This document shows, one piece after another, positions 1 to 7,625 of a stretch of DNA of 8,557 bases. The position numbers were made by a program, and so were the translations under genes. Source of the stretch: Anaerolineae bacterium (GTDB lineage Bacteria; Chloroflexota; Anaerolineae; B4-G1; DUEL01); contig JAFGOJ010000043.1 of NCBI GenBank assembly GCA_016926575.1, forward strand, positions 1 through 8,557. The letters run 5' to 3'. Each line of letters opens with the position of its first letter. Position 1 is the first letter of the stretch. The notes below the pieces were generated by a model, which worked only from the letters and a program-made list of their open reading frames with translations, did no database searches and was not told where the DNA came from.

Positions 1-965
1 GACTGGGAGGCGAAGGCCTCGTTCAGCTCGATCAGGCCGATGTCGCTCAGTGAGAGGCCGGTCAGCTTCAGCACCTTGGGGATGGCGACCATTGGGCCGA
101 CGCCCATCACCTCGGGTGGGACGCCGCCCACGGCGAAGCCCACAAAGCGGGCCAGCGGCTTCAGCCCCAGCGCCTCGGCGCGCGTGCGCTCCATCACCAG
201 CACCGCCGCTGCGCCGTCGGACATCTGGGACGAGTTGCCCGCGGTGACGGTGCCCTTTTGGGCGAAGGCGGGCTTCAGCTTCGCCAGCGCCGCTATCGAC
301 GTATCGCGGCGCGGCCCCTCGTCGGTGTCGAACACGATGTGGTGTGTCGTCGCCTGGCCGTTCTTCATCACCACGCGCTCGAATTCGAGCGGCACGATCT
401 CGTCGTCGAACTTCCCCGTGTCCTGCGCGGCCACCGCCCGCATGTGACTCTGGTAGCCGAACGCGTCCTGATCCTCCCGCGTGATGCCGTACTGACGCGC
501 CACGTTCTCGGCCGTCTGCCCCATCCCGCTGTAGATCTCGGGGTAGTTCTCCGTCATCCACGGGTTGGGCGAGAATTTGTTGCCGATCATCGGCACCATG
601 CTCATCGACTCGACGCCGCCGGCGACGATGCACGTGCCGAACCCGGCCATGATCCGCTCGGCGGCCAGCGCGATCGTCTGCAAGCCCGACGAGCAGAAGC
701 GATTCACCGTCTGTCCGGGGACGGTGTAGGGCAGCCCGGCGCGCAGCAGCGCGACGCGGGCCACATTCATGCCTTGCTCGCCCTCGGGGAAGGCGCAGCC
801 CATGATCACGTCCTCCACGTCTTCGGGTTGCACCCCTTCCGCGCGCCTGACCACCTCTTTGATCACCGCAGCGGCCATCTCATCCGGCCGGAAGTCGGCC
901 AACGTCCCGCGCTTAGCCTTGCCCACCGCCGTGCGGGTAGCGGCAACGATTACGGCTTCATTCAT
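1..965 (-). CDS. fadA: Thiolase (acetyl-CoA C-acyltransferase, FadA-like), C-terminus cut by window edge
   Basis: This enzyme cleaves 3-ketoacyl-CoA with CoA to give acetyl-CoA and a shortened acyl-CoA, the last step of beta-oxidation, or the reverse condensation. The first 321 residues are visible. They begin MNEAVIVAATRTAVGK, as is typical of thiolases. The nucleophile lies in VNRFCSSGLQT (Cys91), followed by the GGVESMSMVP segment and the conserved ELNEAFASQ at the window edge. The second-half catalytic residues (the GHP histidine and the CGGGG cysteine) fall outside the window, so activity cannot be confirmed. The ATG at 965 has a good Shine-Dalgarno sequence (AAGGAG, 974-979) eight bases upstream. 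It lies downstream of a FadN-like gene, the same order as in the Bacillus subtilis fadNAE operon, but a four-helix-bundle gene and repeats now separate the two. The family assignment is firm. Chain-length preference, and biosynthetic versus degradative use, are unknown. Confidence 0.96.
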   Translation of the reverse strand, partial: MNEAVIVAATRTAVGKAKRGTLADFRPDEMAAAVIKEVVRRAEGVQPEDVEDVIMGCAFPEGEQGMNVARVALLRAGLPYTVPGQTVNRFCSSGLQTIALAAERIMAGFGTCIVAGGVESMSMVPMIGNKFSPNPWMTENYPEIYSGMGQTAENVARQYGITREDQDAFGYQSHMRAVAAQDTGKFDDEIVPLEFERVVMKNGQATTHHIVFDTDEGPRRDTSIAALAKLKPAFAQKGTVTAGNSSQMSDGAAAVLVMERTRAEALGLKPLARFVGFAVGGVPPEVMGVGPMVAIPKVLKLTGLSLSDIGLIELNEAFASQ

Positions 966-971
966 AGTTTG

Positions 972-998
972 CTCTCCTTAAAGGGCGAATTAGGAGAG
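972..998 (-). promoter_or_regulatory. fadA ribosome binding site within a possible sequestering hairpin
   Basis: On the minus strand the fadA Shine-Dalgarno segment AGGAGAG (978 to 972) lies eight to nine bases before the ATG. The upstream segment CTCTCCT (998 to 992) is its exact 7-base complement, separated by a 13-base loop. CTCTCCT is one unit of the heptad array and departs from the array consensus at the positions that make it match. Pairing would mask the ribosome binding site. The bases are seen directly. The regulatory effect is inference, and a 7-bp stem with a 13-base loop is only moderately stable. Confidence 0.45.
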
Positions 999-1026
999 GC
1001 GAATTAGGAGTTGCGAATTGCGAATT
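985..1026 (-). repeat. Heptad repeat array B (six 7-bp units, inverted relative to arrays A and C)
   Basis: Six uninterrupted 7-base units read on the plus strand as GCGAATT, AGGAGAG, GCGAATT, AGGAGTT, GCGAATT, GCGAATT. On the minus strand these are AATTCGC, AATTCGC, AACTCCT, AATTCGC, CTCTCCT, AATTCGC, the same words that make up arrays A and C but in the opposite orientation. The array sits just upstream of the fadA ribosome binding site. Period-7 tandem repeats resemble in form the heptanucleotide STRR sequences known from filamentous cyanobacteria. A shared origin is not implied. Confidence 0.9.
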
Positions 1027-1106
1027 GCTTCTTATCGCACCTAATTGGCAATCCCCAACGCCTTCATTCACGATCCTTGGCCCCTAATTCCTACTTCCTA
1101 ATTCGC
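985..1106 (-). other. Potential long stem between repeat arrays A and B downstream of the S23-type gene
   Basis: Arrays A and B are inverted copies separated by about 59 bases (1027-1085), so the transcript between the S23-type gene and fadA can fold on itself. The best continuous pairing is GCGAATTAGGA (999-1009) with TCCTAATTCGC (1096-1106), 11 bp. Imperfect pairing extends on both sides, and several registers shifted by multiples of seven are also possible. The loop holds a degenerate copy (CCTAATTGGCAAT, near 1040-1052). There is no U-run, so a classical intrinsic terminator is not supported. The structure could instead stabilise or process the mRNA. Confidence 0.5.
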
Positions 1107-1127
1107 AATTCCTAACTCGCAACTCTC
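1086..1127 (+). repeat. Heptad repeat array A (six 7-bp units) abutting the S23-type stop codon
   Basis: Plus-strand units are AATTCCT, ACTTCCT, AATTCGC, AATTCCT, AACTCGC, AACTCTC, with no spacer bases. The last unit overlaps the first plus-strand base of the S23-type stop codon (1127-1129). The array is in the same orientation as array C on the other side of the gene, so the gene is bracketed by direct repeats. Confidence 0.9.
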
Positions 1128-1540
1128 TATTTCCGGCGTTGCTGTCGTATCGTCGTCACCAGAAGAGCAATCACTTCGTCTGCTAGATCATACCGGTGCG
1201 ATACGACGCTTTCAGATAACAGAAACCTCGCTCGTAAATACCAACCTTGAGACTCGCGTGCTGAGCCGAGGGCATATCCCAGAAATCGGGCATAGTCTCT
1301 ACCCAATCCGCGGCCATATCCCTCTTCGACATTCGCGCTGATCGATCCCACGCTGCGAATCAACTGCTGCGCGATTGCTTTTCCTCGAAAATCCTTTGCC
1401 ATTCTCGCGCAGTCGAGCCAGGCTAGATCGTACAAGAACAGCGCTTTCTGATAGCCAATCGAGTTCCACACCGGTGATGAAACGACTTTGTCTGCTACAT
1501 TGCTGCGCCATTGTTCGAAACTCCTCGGCTGCCCGTCCAT
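1127..1540 (-). CDS. Four-helix-bundle protein of the S23/IVS-encoded family (TIGR02436-like)
   Basis: This is a 137-residue protein predicted to be all-helical and cytoplasmic. It carries the family signature QLIRSVGSISANVEEGYGRG (residues 59-78), then DYARFLGYALGSARES (82-97) and a C-terminal helix. The family was first known from proteins encoded in intervening sequences of 23S rRNA genes (Leptospira S23). It also includes Avd, the accessory protein of diversity-generating retroelements, which forms a basic pentamer that binds nucleic acid. Many members are orphans of unknown function, and this copy is one: no rRNA or reverse transcriptase lies nearby. It sits between fadN and fadA, bordered by heptad repeat arrays on both sides. 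The ATG at 1540 is preceded by AGGAGG at 1554-1559, a long spacing of 13 bases, and that Shine-Dalgarno sequence is built from repeat units. Residues 1-25 do not resemble the family core and may be a variable extension. The family call is strong, the function is unknown, and nucleic-acid binding is inference. Confidence 0.88.
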   Translation of the reverse strand: MDGQPRSFEQWRSNVADKVVSSPVWNSIGYQKALFLYDLAWLDCARMAKDFRGKAIAQQLIRSVGSISANVEEGYGRGLGRDYARFLGYALGSARESQGWYLRARFLLSESVVSHRYDLADEVIALLVTTIRQQRRK

Positions 1541-1549
1541 CTTACTTTC

Positions 1550-1599
1550 AATTCCTCCTAATTCCTAATTCGCAACTCGCAATTCCTAATTCGCACTTC

Positions 1600-1608
<9 letters not shown>
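1550..1608 (+). repeat. Heptad repeat array C (about eight 7-bp units) from the fadN stop to the S23-type ribosome binding site
   Basis: Plus-strand units are AATTCCT (1550-1556), a 3-base insert CCT, then AATTCCT, AATTCGC, AACTCGC, AATTCCT, AATTCGC, ACTTCCT, AATTTCT (1560-1608) without gaps. On the coding strand the fadN stop codon TAG (1602-1600) and the two codons before it lie inside the last two units. The 3-base CCT insert turns AGGA into AGGAGG, which is the only strong Shine-Dalgarno sequence ahead of the S23-type gene. The array fills the whole 59-base gap between the two genes apart from nine bases next to the start codon. Confidence 0.9.
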
Positions 1609-4023
<2,415 letters not shown>

Positions 4024-4026
4024 CAT

Positions 4027-4034
4027 TCCTCCTT
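4027..4034 (-). promoter_or_regulatory. Ribosome binding site of the fadN-like gene
   Basis: AAGGAGGA on the minus strand lies directly before ATGATG. Spacing from AGGAGG is one base to the ATG at 4026 and four bases to the ATG at 4023, which favours 4023. The site lies inside the reading frame that would begin at the ATG at 4074, so either that upstream start is unused or the two starts compete. Confidence 0.7.
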
Positions 4035-4070
4035 TTTTACCTTTGTCATTTGCCGTCATTTCCTCATTTT

Positions 4071-6440
4071 TCATTGGAAGTCCTCGTGCTCTGTCCTGGC
4101 AATAATCTCCTCCTGTAATGCCTCGCTTAAGTCGCAAAAATAATCGCTGTACCCCGCCACGCGCACGATCAGGTCCCGGTACTGCTCCGGGTGCGCCTGC
4201 GCCGCGCGCAGCGTCGCCGCATCGACCACGTTGAACTGGATGTGGTGCCCGTCCAGCTTGAAGTAGGTGCGCACCAATTGCACCAGGCCGTCCAGCCCGA
4301 CGTCGTCTTTCAACACCTGTGGCGTGAACTTCTGGTTGAGCAGCGTTCCCCCCGTGCGGACGTGGTCCATCTTCGCCGCCGACTTGACCACCGCCGTCGG
4401 CCCGCGCCGGTCGGCGCCCTGCACCGGCGAGATGCCCTCTGAGAGCGGCGTGCCCGCCGGCCGTCCGTCGGGCGTCGCGCCGATCACCGAGCCGAAGTAG
4501 ACGTGCACCGTCGTCGGCAGCAGGTTGATGCGGTACCGCCCGCCGCGCGTGTTCGGCCGCCCGTCCACCGCGTCGAAGTAGGCGTCGAAGACGCGCACCA
4601 TCACCGCGTCGGCCCGCTCGTCGTCGTTGCCGTAGCGCGGGGTGCGGTTGAGGAGCAGTTGGCGCGTCCGCTCCTGCCCCTCGAAGTTCGCCGCCAGCGC
4701 CGCCAGCAGCGCGTCCATCGACAGCGTCCCCTCGTCGAAGACGTGGTGCTTGAGCGCCGTCAGCGCGTCGGACATCGTGCCCAGTCCCACGCCCTGGATG
4801 TAGGTGCTGTCGTAGCGCGCGCCGCCGTCGTGGTAGTCCCTGCCTTTGGCGATGCAGTCGTCGATCAGCACGGAGAGGAACGGCGCGGGCAGGTGCGCCG
4901 CGTACAGCCGCTCGATGACGGCGTTGCCGCGCACCTTGACGTCGACGAAGTGGTTGAGTTGCGCCGCGTAGGCCGCGAACAACTCGTCGAACGAGGTGAA
5001 CGTGCGCGGGTCGCCCGTCCGTGGGCCGAGCTGCCGCCCCGTGCGTGGGTCGACGCCGTCGTGCAGCGTCAACTCCAGCACCTTCGGCATGTTGAAGTAG
5101 CCGGTCAGGATGTAGCTCTCCTTCCCGAACGCCCCCACCTCGATGCAGCCGCTGGAACCGCCGTTGCGCGCGTCGACCACCGACTTGCCCTGCCGCACCA
5201 GCTCCTGCGCGATCAGGTCGCAGTTGAAGACCGACGGCTGGCCGAAGCCGGTGCGGATGATCTGCGCCGCCCGCTTGATGAACCGGTCCGGGTTCTTCTT
5301 GCTCACCTGAATCGACGTGCTGGGTTGGAGCAGGCGCATCTCTTCGATCACGTCCAGCAGCAGGTACGTGACCTCGTTGACGCCGTCCTTGCCGTCGCCC
5401 GTCACCCCGCCCAGGTTGATCTGGGCGAAGTCGGTGTACGTGCCGCTCTCCTGCGCGGTGACGCCCACCTTGGGCGGCGCGGGCTGGTTGTTGAACTTGA
5501 TCCAGAAGCACTGCAGCAGTTCTTCGGCCTGTGCGCGGGTGAGCGTACTCTCTTCCAGGCCCCTTTGGTAGAAGGGAAGCAGGTGCTGGTCGAGGCGGCC
5601 CGGGTTGAAGGCGTCCCACGGGTTCAGCTCGACCGTCACTCCCAGGTGGACGAACCAATAATATTGCAGCGCCTCCCAGAGGTCACGCGGGGCGTGGGCC
5701 GGGACGTGCGTGCACACCTCGGCGATGCGTTCCAGTTCCTGCTTGCGCTGCGGGTCGGCCTCCGCCTGGGCCAGCGCGCGCGCCGCCGCGGCGTGCCGCT
5801 CCCCAAAGCAGATGAGCGCGTCGCAGCAGATGTCCATCGCCTTGAGCTGCTCCTGCTTGGCGGTGGCGTCGGGGTCGGCGAGGTAGTCCAGCCCTGCCAG
5901 GCTGCGGGCGATGTCGGCCTTGAAGTCGAGCATCCCCTTGTGGTAGATCTTGTCGTCCAGCACTGTGTGGCCGGGCGAGCGCTGCTCCATGAACTCGGTG
6001 AAGACGCCCGCCTCGTAGGCCGCCTTCCACTCGTCCGTCATCTCGGCGAAGATGCGGTCGCGCATCGAGTGGCCCTGCCAGAAGGGGATGATCGTCTCGG
6101 CGTAGACCCGCTGCGCTTCCTGGCTGACGGCGAAAGGAATCTTCTCCCGCGAATCGAGGATCTCCAGGTCCTGCAACGTGTGACAGCACAGCTCGGGGTA
6201 GGTGGGCGTCGCCTTCGGCGCCGGCCCTTTCTCCCCCACGATCAGCTCTCCCGCGTTGATGCAGACCGTCTTGTGCTCCATCAGGTATCGAAACGCCAGC
6301 GCCCGCCGCACCGGGGCCGAGATCATCCCCAGGTTCTGCCGGTAGAACGCCGTCATCAACTCCGCCCGTTCCGTCGAGATCGCCGGCACGGCATCCAGAC
6401 TCTGCTGACGCAGCCGTGCGACGCGGTCGGTCATACTCAT
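4071..6440 (-). CDS. hypD: Glycyl radical enzyme, probable trans-4-hydroxy-L-proline dehydratase (HypD-like)
   Basis: This is a 789-residue glycyl radical enzyme. The radical loop RVAGYSDYF places the radical at Gly763, and the thiyl cysteine is Cys432 in SSGCIEVGA, with Glu434 giving the C-x-E pattern of dehydratase/lyase-type members. HypD removes water from trans-4-hydroxy-L-proline to give (S)-1-pyrroline-5-carboxylate. Residues I recall for Clostridioides difficile HypD (F152, H160, D278, S334, F340, C434, E436, Y450, T645, G765) all map here two positions lower: F150, H158, D276, S332, F338, C432, E434, Y448, T643, G763. Blocks such as FTEFMEQRSPGHTV, GVNEVTYLLLDV and MDHVRTGGTLLNQ also fit that clade. 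The start at 6440 overlaps the activase stop as ATGA and has GGAGGT six bases upstream (6447-6452). A second ATG at 6434 is less well spaced. The enzyme must be made anaerobically and needs the adjacent activase. Related PflD/glycerol-dehydratase-like clades are the main alternative. The symbol hypD also denotes an unrelated hydrogenase maturation factor. Confidence 0.8.
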   Translation of the reverse strand: MSMTDRVARLRQQSLDAVPAISTERAELMTAFYRQNLGMISAPVRRALAFRYLMEHKTVCINAGELIVGEKGPAPKATPTYPELCCHTLQDLEILDSREKIPFAVSQEAQRVYAETIIPFWQGHSMRDRIFAEMTDEWKAAYEAGVFTEFMEQRSPGHTVLDDKIYHKGMLDFKADIARSLAGLDYLADPDATAKQEQLKAMDICCDALICFGERHAAAARALAQAEADPQRKQELERIAEVCTHVPAHAPRDLWEALQYYWFVHLGVTVELNPWDAFNPGRLDQHLLPFYQRGLEESTLTRAQAEELLQCFWIKFNNQPAPPKVGVTAQESGTYTDFAQINLGGVTGDGKDGVNEVTYLLLDVIEEMRLLQPSTSIQVSKKNPDRFIKRAAQIIRTGFGQPSVFNCDLIAQELVRQGKSVVDARNGGSSGCIEVGAFGKESYILTGYFNMPKVLELTLHDGVDPRTGRQLGPRTGDPRTFTSFDELFAAYAAQLNHFVDVKVRGNAVIERLYAAHLPAPFLSVLIDDCIAKGRDYHDGGARYDSTYIQGVGLGTMSDALTALKHHVFDEGTLSMDALLAALAANFEGQERTRQLLLNRTPRYGNDDERADAVMVRVFDAYFDAVDGRPNTRGGRYRINLLPTTVHVYFGSVIGATPDGRPAGTPLSEGISPVQGADRRGPTAVVKSAAKMDHVRTGGTLLNQKFTPQVLKDDVGLDGLVQLVRTYFKLDGHHIQFNVVDAATLRAAQAHPEQYRDLIVRVAGYSDYFCDLSEALQEEIIARTEHEDFQ

Positions 6441-7261
6441 CGGTTCACCTCCATTTCGTACCGCCGCCCCAGCCGTTTGTACTTCTCCGCGCCGATGGCG
6501 TGGTAGGGCAACCGGTCGATCTGCTGGATGCCGAGTTCGGCCGCCAGAGCGCCGATCTGGCGCAGGTTTTCTTCGTCGTCGGTAATCCCTGGGATGACCG
6601 GCACGCGCAGGGTGATGGCGTGGCCGCGTTCCGCCAGCGCGCGCAAGTTCGCCAGGATGAGCGCGTTCGACGCGCCGGTGAAGCGGCGGTGGTGCGCCTC
6701 GTCTATCAGTTTCAGGTCGTACAGGAACAGGTCGACGTGCTTGCGGAGGCTGTCCACTACCTCCCACGGTGCGAAGCCGCACGTGTCGACGGCGGTGTGG
6801 ATCTCCCGCTCCCGGCAGGCGATCAGCAGGGCGCGCAGGAAGTCGGGCTGCGCCAGCGGTTCGCCGCCGGAGAAGGTAACCCCGCCGCCCGATTCGTCGT
6901 AGAACGGGACGTCCTGTTCGACCTCGGCCATCACCTCGGCCACCGTCACCTCGCGCCCCACGCGTTCCCGCGCCTCGGCGAAGCAGACCGCCGCGCACGC
7001 CCCGCAGCGGGCGCACCGCTCCATGTCCGTGACCACGCGCCCGTCTTGCAAGGCAATCGCGCCCTCGGGGCAGGCGTTGACGCAGGCTCCGCACCCGATG
7101 CAGCGCTGCGGTCGCAGCATCAGTTCGGGGCGGGGGGATTGGCTCTCTGGGTTGTGGCACCACAGGCAGCGCAGCGGGCACCCCTTCAAGAAGACCGTGG
7201 TGCGGATCCCCGGCCCGTCGTGAATGGAAAATTTCTTGATGTCGAAGATGACGCCTGTCAT
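6437..7261 (-). CDS. Glycyl radical enzyme activating enzyme (radical SAM, with two ferredoxin clusters)
   Basis: This 274-residue activase uses S-adenosylmethionine and a reduced [4Fe-4S] cluster to abstract a hydrogen from the partner's glycine and create the radical. The radical-SAM cysteines are C28, C32 and C35 in GCPLRCLWCHNPES, preceded by the family's FSIHDGPGIRT. An insert holds two further [4Fe-4S] ligand sets, C54-C57-C60-C64 and C83-C86-C89-C93. These are typical of activases for dehydratase- and lyase-type glycyl radical enzymes and absent from the short PflA. The SAM-binding GGE is at 132-134, in TFSGGEPL. The gene overlaps its target by four bases (ATGA), so the two are translationally coupled, here with the activase first. 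The start at 7261 has only a weak ribosome binding site (TAGGG, 7266-7270). No closer in-frame start fits the conserved N-terminus better. The function is firm, and partner specificity is inferred from adjacency. Confidence 0.95.
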   Translation of the reverse strand: MTGVIFDIKKFSIHDGPGIRTTVFLKGCPLRCLWCHNPESQSPRPELMLRPQRCIGCGACVNACPEGAIALQDGRVVTDMERCARCGACAAVCFAEARERVGREVTVAEVMAEVEQDVPFYDESGGGVTFSGGEPLAQPDFLRALLIACREREIHTAVDTCGFAPWEVVDSLRKHVDLFLYDLKLIDEAHHRRFTGASNALILANLRALAERGHAITLRVPVIPGITDDEENLRQIGALAAELGIQQIDRLPYHAIGAEKYKRLGRRYEMEVNR

Positions 7262-7297
7262 TTGACCCTACTTCGAAAATAGACCGCGTTCTTGCTC

Positions 7298-7320
7298 CCG
7301 CCGGGTCCGTGACCCGGCGG
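7298..7320. repeat. Perfect hairpin 1, 10-bp stem with 3-base loop
   Basis: CCGCCGGGTC (7298-7307) and GACCCGGCGG (7311-7320) are exact complements around a CGT loop. The hairpin begins 37 bases upstream of the activase start and shares the core GGGTC-N3-GACCC with the next hairpin, one base away. It could be a transcribed leader structure or a REP-like palindrome. No T-run follows on either strand. Confidence 0.85.
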
Positions 7321-7321
7321 T

Positions 7322-7344
7322 GGCGCGGGTCCACGACCCGCGCC
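7322..7344. repeat. Perfect hairpin 2, 10-bp stem with 3-base loop
   Basis: GGCGCGGGTC (7322-7331) and GACCCGCGCC (7335-7344) pair perfectly around a CAC loop. It has the same core as hairpin 1, but its outer stem bases differ while pairing is kept. That is the pattern expected if the structure, not the sequence, is what is conserved. Confidence 0.85.
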
Positions 7345-7359
7345 GGGCGCGGAGTAAAG

Positions 7360-7425
7360 ATGTAGGTCACGCTTGCAGCGTGACACCCATGCCAGGTATG
7401 GTCACGTTGGAAACGTGACCTACAT
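7360..7425. repeat. Composite palindromic element (12-bp terminal inverted repeats enclosing two hairpins)
   Basis: ATGTAGGTCACG (7360-7371) and CGTGACCTACAT (7414-7425) are perfect 12-bp inverted repeats bounding 66 bases. Within it, GTCACGCT/AGCGTGAC (7366-7384, loop TGC) and GGTCACGTT/AACGTGACC (7400-7420, loop GGA) form two hairpins that are mutually exclusive with the outer stem. The two inner hairpins share GGTCACG/CGTGACC-type stems. The arrangement resembles REP doublets (BIMEs) or a very small MITE. The T-run at 7425-7429 would suit an intrinsic terminator only for plus-strand transcripts, and no gene needs one there. Confidence 0.8.
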
Positions 7426-7514
7426 TTTTGCTGTTGGTGTACAGAGGGAGTGATTGTTTGCCGCAGCGAATTTCCTGCCCGTTTCTTTTACCCGAACCAC
7501 TTTGCGGAAGGGGT

Positions 7515-7559
7515 CCGGGGAAACCGGAAGGTAAACCGCAGGTTTACCCGTTTCCCCGG
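7515..7559. repeat. Two-tier hairpin 5 (10-bp plus 8-bp stems, 3-base loop)
   Basis: The outer arms CCGGGGAAAC (7515-7524) and GTTTCCCCGG (7550-7559) pair perfectly. The inner arms GGTAAACC (7530-7537) and GGTTTACC (7541-7548) pair around a GCA loop. An asymmetric internal loop (CGGAA against C) separates the two stems. It lies downstream of the membrane-protein gene in transcription order. It could end or protect that transcript, although there is no U-run. Confidence 0.85.
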
Positions 7560-7564
7560 CGGGG

Positions 7565-7585
7565 TGCAGGGGCGGAGCCCCTGCA
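7565..7585. repeat. Perfect hairpin 6, 9-bp stem with 3-base loop
   Basis: TGCAGGGGC (7565-7573) and GCCCCTGCA (7577-7585) pair perfectly around a GGA loop. It lies five bases from hairpin 5 and 40 bases past the membrane-protein stop. GGGGCGGAGCCCC-type palindromes recur in many GC-rich genomes. Without a U-run, a terminator role is possible but unproven. Confidence 0.8.
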
Positions 7586-7605
7586 GAAGCCTCGCCTAAA
7601 GCCAA

Positions 7606-7625
7606 AATTCGTGTTAATTTGTGGC
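7606..7625 (+). repeat. Short tandem word at the membrane-protein stop codon
   Basis: AATTCGTGTT (7606-7615) is followed at once by AATTTGTGGC (7616-7625), two 10-base units differing at three positions. The second unit's last base belongs to the stop codon (7625-7627). Similar AATTCGTGTTAATTCGTGG-like words are, from memory, common between genes in several bacterial phyla. Confidence 0.4.

Larger units (their letters stand above)
7262..7624. other. Gene-free region of 363 bases with a six-hairpin array
   Basis: I see no coding sequence here. From the activase side outward it contains two adjacent GC-rich hairpins (7298-7344), a composite dyad of two more (7360-7425), about 90 bases with no structure I can support (7426-7514), two further hairpins (7515-7585), and a short tandem word ending at the membrane-protein stop (7606-7625). 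All six hairpins close on three-base loops. The leader of the activase-GRE operon must start in or cross this region. I could not identify a convincing -35/-10 pair between 7262 and 7297. A T-run follows the dyad at 7425-7429 on the plus strand only. Confidence 0.85.

Noticed and set aside
1127..1540. Avd of a diversity-generating retroelement
   Set aside because: Avd shares this fold, but there is no reverse transcriptase, no template/variable repeat pair and no variable-protein gene in the window.
1127..1540. Intervening sequence in a 23S rRNA gene
   Set aside because: The neighbours on both sides are beta-oxidation protein genes and no rRNA sequence is visible.
4071..6440. Pyruvate formate-lyase, or a benzyl-/alkylsuccinate synthase for hydrocarbon activation
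   Set aside because: The C-x-E motif and the two-ferredoxin activase exclude classical PFL, which uses adjacent cysteines and a short activase. Residue matches favour HypD-type dehydratases over succinate synthases, and no accessory synthase subunits are present.
7262..7297. Promoter for the activase-GRE operon (AT-rich TATTTT next to an imperfect TTCGAA palindrome)
   Set aside because: No -35 element at acceptable spacing was found, and the palindrome has mismatches, so it does not reach the level of a supported site.
7360..7430. Intrinsic terminator on the plus strand
   Set aside because: The dyad is followed by five T residues on the plus strand, but no plus-strand gene reads into it. 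On the minus strand, where the genes are, no U-run follows.
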